Source of the DNA: Macrosoma leucophasiata
Lineage: Eukaryota > Arthropoda > Insecta > Lepidoptera > Hedylidae
Direction of reading: 5' to 3'
Assembly (NCBI GenBank): GCA_036365455.1
Contig: JAWQUS010000030.1
Coordinates: forward strand, 4,030,001-4,094,000
Length of the DNA stretch: 64,000 bases
Position numbers and translations under genes: made by a program. Positions 22,361 through 33,000 of the stretch are shown here, in pieces. Each line of letters opens with the position of its first letter. The stretch's first letter is position 1. The notes below the pieces were generated by a model, which worked only from the letters and a program-made list of their open reading frames with translations, was not told where the DNA came from and did no database searches.

Positions 22361-22928
22361 CTATGGTATGATTACTGTTTCGCAACATCCAGTAGACAAG
22401 ACTCGTACAAATTGCATATAGGGGCCAGCAGGCTGACGGTAACCTAGAGTGAGGCCTTTATCTTATCGCCTAAATCCCTACATGGAGCCTTGGAACGCAA
22501 CACCAATTGCTTACACGCTTTCAGTTTATTCATTTATTCAGTTTATTCATTTATTTCATATAATTAGGCTCCTGGAGAGCACTTTTACATCGTCATTTTT
22601 TTTTTAAACTAACCTAGAGTGAATAACCACTAATAATAATCAAAAATACATAATAAATTAAAAAGACACTGAACAATTTTGTATGATATGGAAAGCATCA
22701 ATTATTTACAAATTCCTCCATTTCCCCATTTCAAAAGAAACTGAGAAAGAATGAATTTGGTCGTCATAATAAAGGTTATTCACTTGGCAGAATTCCAAGG
22801 GCAGTCAATACTGAGAAGAACTCCGCCACTGAAGAAACTCAGTACAGCTCTTTTGAATATAAACTTAAATCTAATACAGTCTGTAAATCCAAAGTACAGG
22901 TTTTCGAAATAGCCTGGGAGCGATCGCT

Positions 22929-23898
22929 TCAATCCCATGGTGCAGTGTCATTAAGGTAATCACATGTTTTATAATAGTTGCACATGTACAAGCGTTTTTT
23001 GATAACTTTCTTAAATTTATTAATCGAAAGACTTTGAACATCTTCAGGTATTTTGTTAAAGAAGCGTATACATTGACCTCTAAAAGAATTACTCACCCTA
23101 TGCAGTCGTGTTGTGTGCACAGACAACTTGTGTTTGTTCCTAGTATTCATATAATCATTAGCTCTACTAGGAAATTCGCTAATATTTTTACGTACATACA
23201 GTACATTTTCGTAAATGTATTGCGAAGCTACAGTCAATATATTTATTTCCTTAAATTTATCTCTGAGAGACACTCGCGGACTTAGCCCGTAGATAGCACG
23301 CACAGCTCTTTTTTGTAAAACAAAAATGGTGTTGACATCGGCGGCATGCCCCCATAGTAAAATTCCATAGGACATAATACTGTGAAAATAGCTAAAATAA
23401 ACCAATCGAGCCGTCTCAACGTCAGTTAAGGATCGTATCTTTTTTACCGCAAACGCTGCGGAGCTTAGTCTACGGGCTAGATTGGAAATATGAGGACCCC
23501 ACTGCAATTTTGTATCCACGGTTAAGCCAAGAAATACCGTGGAGTCTACTAATTCCAATGCTTCCTCGTTTAGTTTCACATTGGTTGCAACCTGTTTAAC
23601 GTTAGGTGTACAAAATTTAATACATTTTGTCTTTCTACTATTTAACAGTAGGTTGTTAGCACTAAACCAATGTACTATTTTAGAGAGGGCATTGTTTACA
23701 TCGTCACAAGCTACTTGTTGCCTTTTCATTTTGAATATGAGAGAGGTATCATCTGCAAATAATATCATTTCTTGATTATCGTTAACAATGTATGGCAAGT
23801 CATTAATATAAACTAAAAACAGAAATGGACCCAGAATTGAGCCTTGCGGGACCCCCATATCCATCGAAGTGCCAGGAGATCTCGTTCCATTTATATCA
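22929..23898 (-). CDS. LINE ORF2, C-terminal reverse-transcriptase part
   Basis: Reverse transcriptase that copies the element RNA at the nicked target. The stretch reads GVPQGSILGPFLFLVYINDL, with the catalytic FADD at residues 36-39 from the first Met at 23864, then the thumb and C-terminal region (KLQWGPHISNLARRL, SYGILLWG, LQKRAVRAI) to a natural stop at 22929. The Met is internal. The true frame continues upstream through the SINE insertion site. With the upper part it makes an ORF2 of about 938 codons from residue HQNIQG, normal for the group. Its plus-strand open frames are shadows. Confidence 0.92.
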
Positions 23899-23904
23899 TT
23901 TTTT

Positions 23905-24203
23905 CTGGTGGTAGAGCTCCAGTGACGGAGCTCGCGGGCGTAGACACCACCGCATTACCTAATATACTTGCCGCTAAATGGTAGTGTTCAACACTATCGT
24001 GTTCCGGTCAGGTGGTAATGTACGGCCCTGTAATTTCCGGCACAGAGGCATAAGACCTTAGGCCTCAGGAGTGGTAACGCATCTGCATTTTGACCTTGGT
24101 CTTTGTGTGGGTGTCTATAGGCTGCAGTCATCACTTAACATCAATGTGAACTGCATGCTTGTTTACCACTATCATTACTTAAAAAAAAAAAAAAAAAAAA
24201 AAA
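23905..24203 (+). mobile_element. SINE-A inserted in LINE ORF2, long poly-A tail
   Basis: Full-length plus-strand SINE-A from CTGGTGGTAGAGCTCCAGTG to a poly-A tail of 23 A at 24181-24203, opposite in direction to the LINE. The direct repeat ATATCA at 23893-23898 and 24203-24208 is the probable target duplication. Removing 23899-24208 (310 bp) puts the two parts of LINE ORF2 back in the same frame. The long intact poly-A also points to a recent insertion. Confidence 0.9.
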
Positions 24204-24208
24204 TATCA

Positions 24209-26175
24209 ACATACATGGTTCTCGAGCTTAAATATGAAGTCATAAGTTCGAGAGCGGTATCTCGAATTCCGTAGTGGTATAATTTTCTGACCAATGTTTC
24301 ATGCTGGACGCAATCAAATGCTTTGGATAAGTCACAGAATACCCCTAGAGCATCCTGTGATTCTTCCCAAGCTTCAAAAATGTGTTTGACAAGTTCAACA
24401 CCTGCATCAGTAGTTGAACAACCCTTGGTAAATCCAAATTGTTTTACATGTAAAAGTTTATAACGATTGAAGTGTGAAAGTAATTGATTTAAAATGAGCC
24501 TTTCAAAAATTTTACTTAACGTGGGTAGCACAGAAATGGGTCTGAAATTTGTGGGGTCACTTGTACTACCGGATTTGAATAATGGAATAACTTTACTATT
24601 TTTCATTAAATCAGGAAACACACCACTTACAATACTGTTGTTAAACATAGTCGCTAAATATGGTGCGATTATGTCTATTACTGCGTGTACAATTTTTACA
24701 GATATGCCCCATAAATCACTAGTATTCTTAATTTTAATACATTTAAAAGCATGCATAACATCTGTAGTGCTTACTAACTTAAAATTAAACTTAAATTTAC
24801 TTTCTTTTACACTATGTAGTAATAACGATTCAGCGACGGTAGGAGAAGAAATAAGGTCTTCGGTGGTAGAAACTGCAATATTGGCAAAGAAAGTTTCGAA
24901 TGCTGAGGCAACTTCTTTGTCAGTTGAAATAAGTGCGTTGTCAATAATTAAATTAAAATCAGAGTTGCGCTCAGTACATTTTCCAGTTTCACTATTAATG
25001 ACATTCCATGTCGCTTTAATTTTATTAGCTGAATTTTTAATTCTATTTTTAATATGTAGTGACTTAGCTATGGCACACACTTTTTTAAATATCTTTGAAT
25101 ACATTTTAACATAATGTTTAAAAGAATTACTATGATTATATGATCTTTCACCATAAAGTTCATACAATCTCTGCCTACTCTTATGTATTCCAACAGTCGC
25201 CCATTCATTAAATGACTTATGACTTCTTACATTTTTTGTCTTTTTAGTAAAGATTAGATTGTACTCTTTTGCAATAATGTCAAAAAAGTTACTGTATAAT
25301 ATATTTGGATCATCATGGTACTGTACATATGAAAGTTTTGGCTTAATATTTTCTCTAAATTTCTTAATCCGCTTCGCATTGATAGGAACAAACACTATGT
25401 CATGTTTTGAATCTCTATTTTTGATTTCATCATGAAAGGATATTAGTTGACCACAGTGATCAGAACTTAATTCAGTAAAAACATGTTTTTGGTTAGGTTT
25501 GAAATCAATAAATATATTGTCTATGCAGGTTGCAGAGCACGGGGTGATTCTCGTAGGTTCAAGAAACACATTATGCAAATTATATGACATCAGTAATGAT
25601 TTAAATCGAATACATGTTGGCGTTTCATCTAGTAGATTAATGTTAAAATCACCACAAACAATAATATGTTTCTTCAATTCAAATAATTTGGTCAACACCT
25701 CATCCAATTGTTTTTCAAAATAATCGTATAACCCACTTGGAGGTCTATATATACATAAAATTATCAAGCGCTCAAGCTCAACACAGGCTATTTCAATAGT
25801 TCGTTCAATAGACAGATTTATTATGTCCCTACGTTCCTTAAATTTAAGGTTTTTATTTAACAATATTAGAGAGCCACCACGTATTGCATGTGTTCTACTG
25901 AACGAACTACCAACCTGGTGCCTGCTGAAATTGAATATTAATTCATGGGATTTCAACCAATGTTCTGTAAAACAACAGATGTCTACATTACGATCATTCA
26001 TAAATAACTCAATTTCTAAGTCTTTACCCATCATCCCTTGTATATTCTGGTGCACCAGGTTAACAATATTACTTTTTTTGCTTAACTTAATTTTATTACT
26101 AAGTGGTGGATTTCTCTCTACCTTTTTAAAGTGGGAGCAAGAGGCTGTCTCTTTTGTCTCTAAATTTAATTTAAA
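24209..26175 (-). CDS. LINE ORF2, endonuclease and N-terminal RT part
   Basis: The APE-type endonuclease that nicks the target DNA comes first. Counting from the Val codon at 26055, the HQNIQG motif has the conserved Asn at residue 4. TEHWL has the catalytic Glu at 31. CGDFNIN has Asp136 and Asn138, and SSDHCG gives the catalytic SDH at 198-200. The RT begins around FRPISVLPTLSKIFERLI and reaches the first catalytic Asp in FCDLSKAFD, and the frame is then cut by a SINE. The frame is open back to about 26175 but has no ATG before the endonuclease core. The first in-frame ATGs are at GMMGKD, inside the domain. Initiation by another route is therefore implied. Confidence 0.92.
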
Positions 26176-26837
26176 TTATTTGGTTCAAGAACCGAATTAG
26201 ATGTCAATTGTGTATAGTTGTTTTTCACATTATTGGTAGTGCAACTACTCAATATTGTGTTGTCAGTTGTAAATAAAGTGTTTGGAAAACATTCCAATGT
26301 CTGAAAATTTGATTCCCCACTGGGGAAAGTTTTGGTAGCCAAATGCTTGGCTGTATGGTCAATATAATATTGTAGCGATAAAGCTACCTGTCTTCTCAGA
26401 TATTTACTAAGATAGTATTTATCGTTTGTCAAAGAAAGTCCATTCTTAATAATGGGATTAATGTCAATTTTACTAAATTTATTATTATAACAAGTCAGGT
26501 TGTCAATTGTAAGATTTAATAAATATCTTAAATTATTTTCCTTATCAGACAGACTCTTACTAAAAGGTAAAGTAAATAAAATAATATTTTTTACATTTAG
26601 TGTCTGTAAGATGTCCAATTTGTTAATAAAGTGTTTTTTATTTAAATTACCTCTATTAGCAATAAATATAATTAATGTGGCATCCTGTTCAAAGCTAAAA
26701 GCTGTTATTTTTTCTAATATGCCATCAAATGATAACCCTGGCATGCAGTGGTTTATAAATGTTGACTGTCCCGAGCTAAAATTCAATAAGTGCCCAAAGT
26801 CTTTACCGATGTCATCACTGAACATTACATATTTCAA
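26166..26837 (-). CDS. LINE ORF1 remnant, SGNH-hydrolase-like domain
   Basis: ORF1 proteins of CR1-related LINEs often end in an esterase-like SGNH domain. Here the block-I position reads MFSDDIGKDFGHLL, block II MPGLSFDG, and a block-III-like FIANRGN follows DATLII. The usual GDS and GxND catalytic motifs are not intact, so enzymatic activity is doubtful. The 5' end is lost: the frame enters from flanking sequence after a TAA, and any upstream ORF1 part is missing. It ends EPNNLN then TAA at 26168-26166. The slippery word T TTA AAT occupies 26175-26169, immediately before that stop. Confidence 0.75.
   Translation of the reverse strand: MKYVMFSDDIGKDFGHLLNFSSGQSTFINHCMPGLSFDGILEKITAFSFEQDATLIIFIANRGNLNKKHFINKLDILQTLNVKNIILFTLPFSKSLSDKENNLRYLLNLTIDNLTCYNNKFSKIDINPIIKNGLSLTNDKYYLSKYLRRQVALSLQYYIDHTAKHLATKTFPSGESNFQTLECFPNTLFTTDNTILSSCTTNNVKNNYTQLTSNSVLEPNNLN
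26169..26175 (-). promoter_or_regulatory. Candidate -1 ribosomal frameshift site (T TTA AAT)
   Basis: In the ORF1 reading frame the codons are AAT TTA AAT TAA. The heptamer T TTA AAT fits the X XXY YYZ rule for -1 slippage, and after slippage the frame is TTT AAA TTA AAT, exactly the ORF2 frame (26175 and 26055 differ by 120). ORF2 has no ATG upstream of its endonuclease. A downstream RNA stimulator was not evaluated. A+T-rich sequence makes a chance occurrence possible. Confidence 0.5.
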
Positions 26838-26889
26838 CTGTAATGCAATGATTGAGACATATTATGTACCTAATTATCAATTTTAATTT

Positions 26890-27160
26890 ATTTTATGTAA
26901 TGAAAGTGGTAAACTACCATGCAGTTCACATTGATGTTATAAGATGATTTCAGCCTATAGACACCCACACAAAGACCAAGGTCAAAATGCAGATGCGTTA
27001 CCACTTCTGAGGCCGAAGGTGTTATACCTCTGTGCCGGAAATTACAGGGCCGTACATTACCACCTGATCGGAAACGATAGTGCTGCAAACTACCATTTAG
27101 CGGCAAGTAATGCAGTGGTGCCTACGCCCGCGAGCTCCGTCACTAGAGCTCTACCACCAG
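26890..27160 (-). repeat. SINE-A, near full length
   Basis: Minus-strand copy, 5' end at 27160 (CTGGTGGTAGAGCTCTAG), 3' tail at about 26890 merging with the truncated 5' end of the LINE. It forms an inverted pair with the plus-strand copy at 27397-27681. Confidence 0.88.
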
Positions 27161-27162
27161 CA

Positions 27163-27382
27163 ACAGTTCACATGGATTTTAAGTGATGACTGCAGTCTAT
27201 AGACATCTACACAAAAACCAGAGGTGAAAATGCAGATGGCTTGCCACCCCTGATACCTTAGTTGTTAAGTGTAGTTTAGTTATTACGGGGCCAAACTTTT
27301 CTGCTTGAATAGCAGTATGATATACTACTGGTAGAAATCCGTCGACTGAGCTCGAGGGCGAAGGCAGCACCGCATTACCTAA
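27163..27382. repeat. Rearranged SINE-A pieces
   Basis: 27163-27294 is a minus-orientation 3' half (GATGACTGCAGTCTATAGAC, GATGGCTTGCCACC). 27325-27382 is a plus-orientation 5' piece (ACTGGTAGAAATCCGTCGAC). It is a degraded, possibly recombined, copy between two intact ones. Confidence 0.65.
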
Positions 27383-27396
27383 TCCAAAAATTTTCA

Positions 27397-27681
27397 CTGG
27401 TGGTAGAACTCCAGTGGCGGAGCTCGCGGGCGTAGGCACCACCGCATTACCTAAGATACTTGCCGCTAAATGGTAGTGTTCAGCACTATCCTGTTCCGGT
27501 CAGGTGGTAATGTACGGCCCTGTAATTTCCGGCACAGAGGCATAACACCTTAGGCCTCAGGAGTGGTAACGCATCTGCATTTTGACCTTGGTCTTTGTGT
27601 GGGTCTCTATAGGCTGCGGTCATCACTTAACATCAATGCGAACTGCATGCTTGTTTGCCACTTCTATGACATAAAAAAAAA
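27397..27681 (+). repeat. SINE-A, full length with poly-A
   Basis: Runs from CACTGGTGGTAGAACTCCAG through GTGTTCAGCACTATC, GTAATTTCCGGCACAGAGGC and GCTGCGGTCATCACTTAACA to GTTTGCCACTTCTATGAC and a poly-A end. With 23905-24203 it best represents the family consensus. I see no convincing pol III boxes. Confidence 0.9.
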
Positions 27682-27703
27682 CCGAATTACCGTACCTATT
27701 CAC

Positions 27704-27790
27704 TGCAAAATGGTAGTATGGTAATGTTTAGCACTGTCGTGTACGGGTCAGGTGGTAATACGTACGGCCCCGTTATTTGTGTAACAGAGG
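27704..27790 (+). repeat. SINE-A middle fragment
   Basis: Shares AAATGGTAGTATGG, AGCACTGTCGTGTACGGGTC and the GTACGGCCCCG block with the family, diverged and without ends. Confidence 0.6.
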
Positions 27791-27805
27791 ACGAACACTA
27801 ACAGT

Positions 27806-28070
27806 TCAAACTTCATGTCTACATTCCTCGAAGGGGTAGGCAGAGGTAAATGCGCATTCAAGCATACAAGCAAAGCACCCACAATTCGCTAGTTACGTTT
27901 TGCCTCATGTAATGGTGACGAGCCTGATGACATCTCCCTCCGGGCTTATTACCAAACTCTAAGGGTGGCACTGGGAAACTTTTGGAAATTGAAAAATCCC
28001 AGTAGCACTTAACCGAGGATCGAACCCCTGTTCTCATCGCGGCAATAATTTTCTGCCATCACGAGAATAC
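27806..28070 (-). repeat. SINE-B, diverged
   Basis: Minus strand: the B-box-like GGGGTTCGATCC is near 28020, and the shared body blocks (GTTACGTTTTGCCTCATGTA and CGAGCCTGATGACATCTCC in plus sense) and the GGGGTAGGCAGAGGTAAATG end follow. The A-box region is eroded. Confidence 0.75.
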
Positions 28071-29180
28071 TGAGATAGATAATCATAGAAGATAAGACGT
28101 CAAGGTACTTCAGATTTTTTCAATACCTAAGGATATATTCGCCTAAATATATTAAAAAAACATAATAACTTAATACGCAAAACGAATTGAAATGAACAAC
28201 GACATTGAAAACGCTTAAACATCGTTTCTTATATTTTGGGTGTCGTGTGAAAACATTTTAACAATGACGTCTCATTTGTTTCCTTGTTAACTTTGAAATC
28301 TATGTTATTTTCTTAATTTAATGTAATAAATGTTTTATTACATTAAGGTAAGGTAAGGTTCGGTTGCACCAAAACATTTGTTAAAGTTTTAAATTTTGAC
28401 AAGTTTAATAATAACCATTACTTTAGCAAAAACATTTACTTTAGCAGGGCTGACAGACTCTTTCATAAATCTACGGTTAGCAGTTAAAGTTTTGACGTCA
28501 TTTATCAATTTTCTAACGGTGCAATTCATTTCTTAACTAAAAAAATGAATTGCACTGGTTAACTTTTTCACGCTTCCATTTTGTACGGAACACTTACACG
28601 ACGAGACCAACTCGCACTTAGCGTTTTTCAAACTCATCATAATAGACAATCACATAATATTCCATTCCAATATCACGACTGTATTTAACTTCAGTGGTTA
28701 ACACACACGAACCGTGACTAATGTTCTTAACTAGATTTTGTTCATGTCATGAAAGTACCAACGAAAAATAGCAGTTGATTTTGATGTTAAGTTTGAATAA
28801 TGCGTGATAGTAAATACGCAATCAAATACAAAGTAAAAGGTAAAACTTTAGTCACAACTTCAGAAATTACGTTAGATCCAGTTAAGTAACTTAACATGAT
28901 AATAAGTAGATACATTTAATGAAAACGAAAGTGTAAATTCTAATTAGCATTTAAATCACTCCCTTCCTCAAAGGTCGAAGAAATTAATGAAGTAGAAGTA
29001 AGTTCATTAGCAAGAAGTTTTATTTAAAAAAGAAAAAGAAACGTGAGGCTAAATTTAGCTCACGTTTAATCTGATTGTCTTGATATCATAATGCTTACTT
29101 TCTAATCGTTTATTAGTTGTCAAACAACTCATAATGTTCGACGAACAAGGCTACCGTCGTTGTGGAGTCGCTAACAAGTA
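28071..29180. other. Non-coding, no repeat identified
   Basis: A+T-rich sequence with no coding exon or recognised repeat. A short inverted word pair (AATGTAATAAATGTTTTATTACATT) spans about 28319-28345. Confidence 0.4.
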
Positions 29181-29555
29181 AAACTAGACTAGATGGACAT
29201 AGAGCCGTAACAAGACGGGCGACAGAGCGTGACGCGTCACCGCAATGAGTCCCACAGTCACGAAAACAATACACCGAATTCTATTGCATCTAAACACGAA
29301 AGGATTAGAGTTTGCACTATACAGATGCAACCAGCCGTGGCAAACAAACATCGGAGTCAACGACACCACCCGAACATATAGGCACTTTCAGTTTCTTGAA
29401 AACGAAAGTGGCACATACATCTCCGCACGACGCGCCATTTTTGCCAAGATGGCGGGCGAAAAAACTTGGTAATCCGTCACGGCGGCTTGCGCAGGCGCAT
29501 CCAGTGGCCACTAATTTGTCAAGTGTAGTTTTGCTTGTGTTCCGCCAACGTTCAA
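29181..29555. promoter_or_regulatory. CpG-richer block with YY1- and NRF-1-like sites
   Basis: The stretch is clearly less A+T-rich than its surroundings. AAGATGGCGG at 29446-29455 matches the YY1/Pho-type core. TGCGCAGGCGCA at 29488-29499 is one base from the palindromic NRF-1 site. Such pairs mark housekeeping promoters. Open frames on both strands here have no recognisable family. It may be the start of Clic or of another transcript. Direction is unknown. Confidence 0.35.
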
Positions 29556-29871
29556 AGCTAAACTAAGACGTATGTTGGTGTAAATTAACCTAATAGTACT
29601 GTCGTTTTTTCACACAAACCCATTGTTCAATTTTCTTTGATGATATATCGCAATTCTTGATTAGCGGAGAAAATTGATGAAAAATCTTGTTTGTGTTACC
29701 TAATACGATGTCACTTTTTACTTCGTTTTCAGCTTATTGTGCAACAGTTACAATACAAGATCATACTGTTCTATCAGCACCCATATCATGATTTAGATCT
29801 TTACGGTTTTAAATATTAATACGAATTAAATACATTTTATTGGTTGATCATCATCGGTGGCTTCACTAGCA

Positions 29872-30055
29872 TAATCATCATCATTTCAGCCGAAAGTCGT
29901 CTACTGCTGGTCAAAAGCCTCATTCAAAGACTGCCACAACGGTTATGGACCGCACTCATCCAGCGATTGCCCGCGTTCTTTACCATATCGTCGGTCTACT
30001 TTGGAGAGAGAGGAGTCTTTCCACCTGCCCACACTTCATCTTCTCGTAACCGCTT
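29872..30055 (+). repeat. Dispersed repeat E copy
   Basis: Contains ATCATCATCATTTCAGCC, GTCGTCTACTGCTGGTCAAA, AGACTGCCACAACGGTTATG and ATCGTCGGTCTACTTTGGAG. This is the extended form of the repeat seen at 10572, 41560 and 62536. Confidence 0.65.
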
Positions 30056-33000
30056 GCTAGTAGTAGGTTACAAATATTGAACCTGTGACTCGAAGAATAA
30101 GTGATATTGGTTTATATCGCGATTGCGTAAATCCACAACAACTCCTTCAAAATTTGGAAATAAGTTCAAAATAATTGGAAAGTCGATAAGTTCGTTCCAG
30201 AAATACACACTTGCCTCAAAATGGCAAATATAACATTTGTTGAAAAAGTAACTCCGCCTACCTATCACTATTTTATGGTTTTAAAGAAACTAGTTAGAAG
30301 CAAATCACCTCAACCACGGAAAAGTTATACCTAGGTATGCAAGATGTCAGTGACTTCAAAAACTGGTTCAGATAAATGTATAGATTTGTGAAACTGAACA
30401 TTCAGGAAAAACTAGTCTTTATGCAAAGGCCCCGTTGAAATGAATCATTCCCTCCAAAGTTCACGGCACCTTACTATAAAGAATATACTTATTCAGAGCG
30501 AATGACACAAGATATTTTAATTTTTGGTCATCAGCCGGATATAATTAATATGGAACGTCTTACGAGTGCCTGATTCATTACAGATACGGACATGAAATTA
30601 ATAATATGTATTTTATTTTTATAACGATGAATAACTGTTTATTCTTAGTAATAAAAATGATTAAAATTGTTGATTCTATACCAATTTGGAGCTAAATACA
30701 GATTCACTGAAATGAACTGAAACTGAACACTCGATTAAAGATATAGACAGAACAGGTATATCATTTTGAAAAAATATTTTTGGAATATCTTAGTGGATTA
30801 TTGGGCATAGTATGGAGCCAATTTTAGTTCTCTTGTTTTCTTTTTCTTCTTATTTACTAATACGTCCAGTAGCACATTTGGAGTGTGACAATGTAATCAA
30901 TAGTCTTCCTCTTACAATATATGTATTGTAGATCCAAACTGAAAAACAGACGTGAAACTGTGACATGTTTGAACTTAACTTAAATATTTCAAAAAGAATA
31001 ACGATATAACACAAATATGACAAGGAGTAATATCTTTAGAATCATCAGTAGCATCATATAGATATAACGGAAACCAATTAGACATTACACGGTGTAATTT
31101 AAGACGCCCTAGATCTGAAAACCCGGAACATTATATCAATTACGGAAATACTCGTAATTGCTACAATACGTTTTGAAAAATTCTTGCATCATTTTGAAAG
31201 ACGGGTCCAGAACGCGATCAAAGTTTCACTACGTGCGTTTTTACTTCAACTACAAATAAACTATTGATTTTTGTGCAGAGACAATCAGAATCAGTGTGAA
31301 CAAAGTCAATGACCCACGACAGTGAAATGCAGCGCTGACCACCGGCTACCGACGACCGTGAAAGTGTGGCACTTCTCTAATTACCAACTCGACTTGCCTT
31401 ACTAGGTTTAGGTTTCATTGAAATTTGTTACTCGAGGAAAGCTGGCCGACATTTTTCCTTTTTTTCTAATTACACGGAAACATTGAACTAACCAGCAGTG
31501 AAAGGGCGTGGTGGAATGAAATACGACATAGGTATATTAATAGATCACTCGTGAATAGCTATTGCAGTAGAGACATAGAATAGGTTGGAATTATACTGAC
31601 TCCAGTGGAGTTCTCAGAGATCAAAAAATAACCTACACTGTCTAATAAGATTTAGATATATTGGAAAGATGCATTTGCAGTGGGCTTTTCACGACCCATA
31701 TTATCGACATTATGCGTAATGCACACTTCCGCGCGATTTGTATATATTTACGTACTATTACTCTCATCTAATCTAAATAAAATTTTAACTAAAAACTGAA
31801 GCAAAAAATGTTTTTTGTGGTCTTACGAGTTTTTGATTCCAAGAAAACCTTGCAAACGAATTTTGCCTTCGCCTTATTGTATTACACATCATATTAAACA
31901 AAACATGGATTTAATATAAATTGTAAAAAAAAAGTGTGGAGCAAAATCTTAAACAAAATAATGAACTAACAAGCAATTGTTGACAAGAAAAACATTGCGT
32001 GTAGAAGATAATAATGACGTATGACAACTATTACACAGCGAAGAATAACAGAGGAGTAGAAATAAATAACAGTTAAAACTAAAAGCGAATTCTTATTCTT
32101 AATAACAATATAAACCAGTCAGCAGAACGAAGATGTACAAATCAAAACGAATTAGTTGGTGGTCGGCGATCGCGTGTGGTCGATCCAACTATCTCGTGAA
32201 CACATGTCGAAATTAACGAACATATTAAAATAGCAACGGTGCGTTGTAATATTGACAAAATGTATCACGTAATATTAGAAAATGTTATTATGGATTATAG
32301 CAATTAGTTAACAGGTCAATGCGCCAATTAGTCTGCGTATAACCTACATTGGCGAAATTAATTTTACAATCGATTCCCGATTTCCTCTTGGTTCAGTTAC
32401 CTTGTAACATAAAAAAATATTAAGACGCTAGGTACTCCACCTGAGAGTTTTTGGTACGTCGAATCAGCAATGTTTAAAAAAAATCGTCTGAAAATTGCGA
32501 ATGTAAAAATATATGAATATATCGCCAGCATAGTTCATAAATATGAAGTTCTGGTTATTACATATTCTCTGGTTCTGGGCTGTCCTAAGGTATCGATCAT
32601 ATTTTATAAGAGGGTGTTATCTCTGTTTTGTCACAACAAATGGGACCTGCATCCTGCCAAAACCGGCATCATGTTGTTTACGTTGATTAGAGAAGATCTG
32701 GCAGAAATCGTCCGACTGAAGAATGTGACTTCGGCGAAATCTTCTAAATTTCTCGTGACGAGGTTCAGTTAAAAATGTAAAAAGTTAATAAGGTTATTAC
32801 ATTGATTTAACAGAGCTTGTTGACAACCGTCGAGAAATTCTACCAAGGTGGTTTTAGGGAGTATCTAGAAATGCATCTTAATCTAACTGCCATCGTAAAA
32901 CAACGTGTGTTTATAAATATTTCCACTCCCGACAAATAATGTCTGTATTCTGGAAAGGAAGTGGAATCGTACAAAGTGACAGACAACAAAAACCGTCCGG

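Larger units (their letters stand above)
22518..26875 (-). mobile_element. CR1/Jockey-like LINE, 5'-truncated, SINE-interrupted
   Basis: One minus-strand non-LTR retrotransposon. It comprises a partial ORF1 with an SGNH-hydrolase-like domain (26837-26166), ORF2 with an endonuclease and reverse transcriptase (26175-22929, split by a SINE), and a 430-bp 3' UTR. The 3' UTR ends in a short TTTATTCA-type terminal repeat (plus-strand sense). No stop or frameshift other than the SINE is seen in ORF2, so the copy is young. A 5'-truncated sister copy lies at 12324-12741. The 5' end abuts a SINE-A copy at 26890. Confidence 0.93.

Noticed and set aside
22179..22421. 80-aa plus-strand open frame, GC-richer than its surroundings
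   Set aside because: It lies across the 5S-like retroposon. The composition is explained by the 5S-type RNA sequence on the other strand.
24494..25114. 206-aa plus-strand open frame
   Set aside because: It is antisense to the endonuclease/RT part of the LINE, whose minus-strand protein has clear catalytic motifs.
32470..32772. 100-aa plus-strand open frame in a repeat-free stretch
   Set aside because: No family motif and background base composition. The length is within chance for the region.
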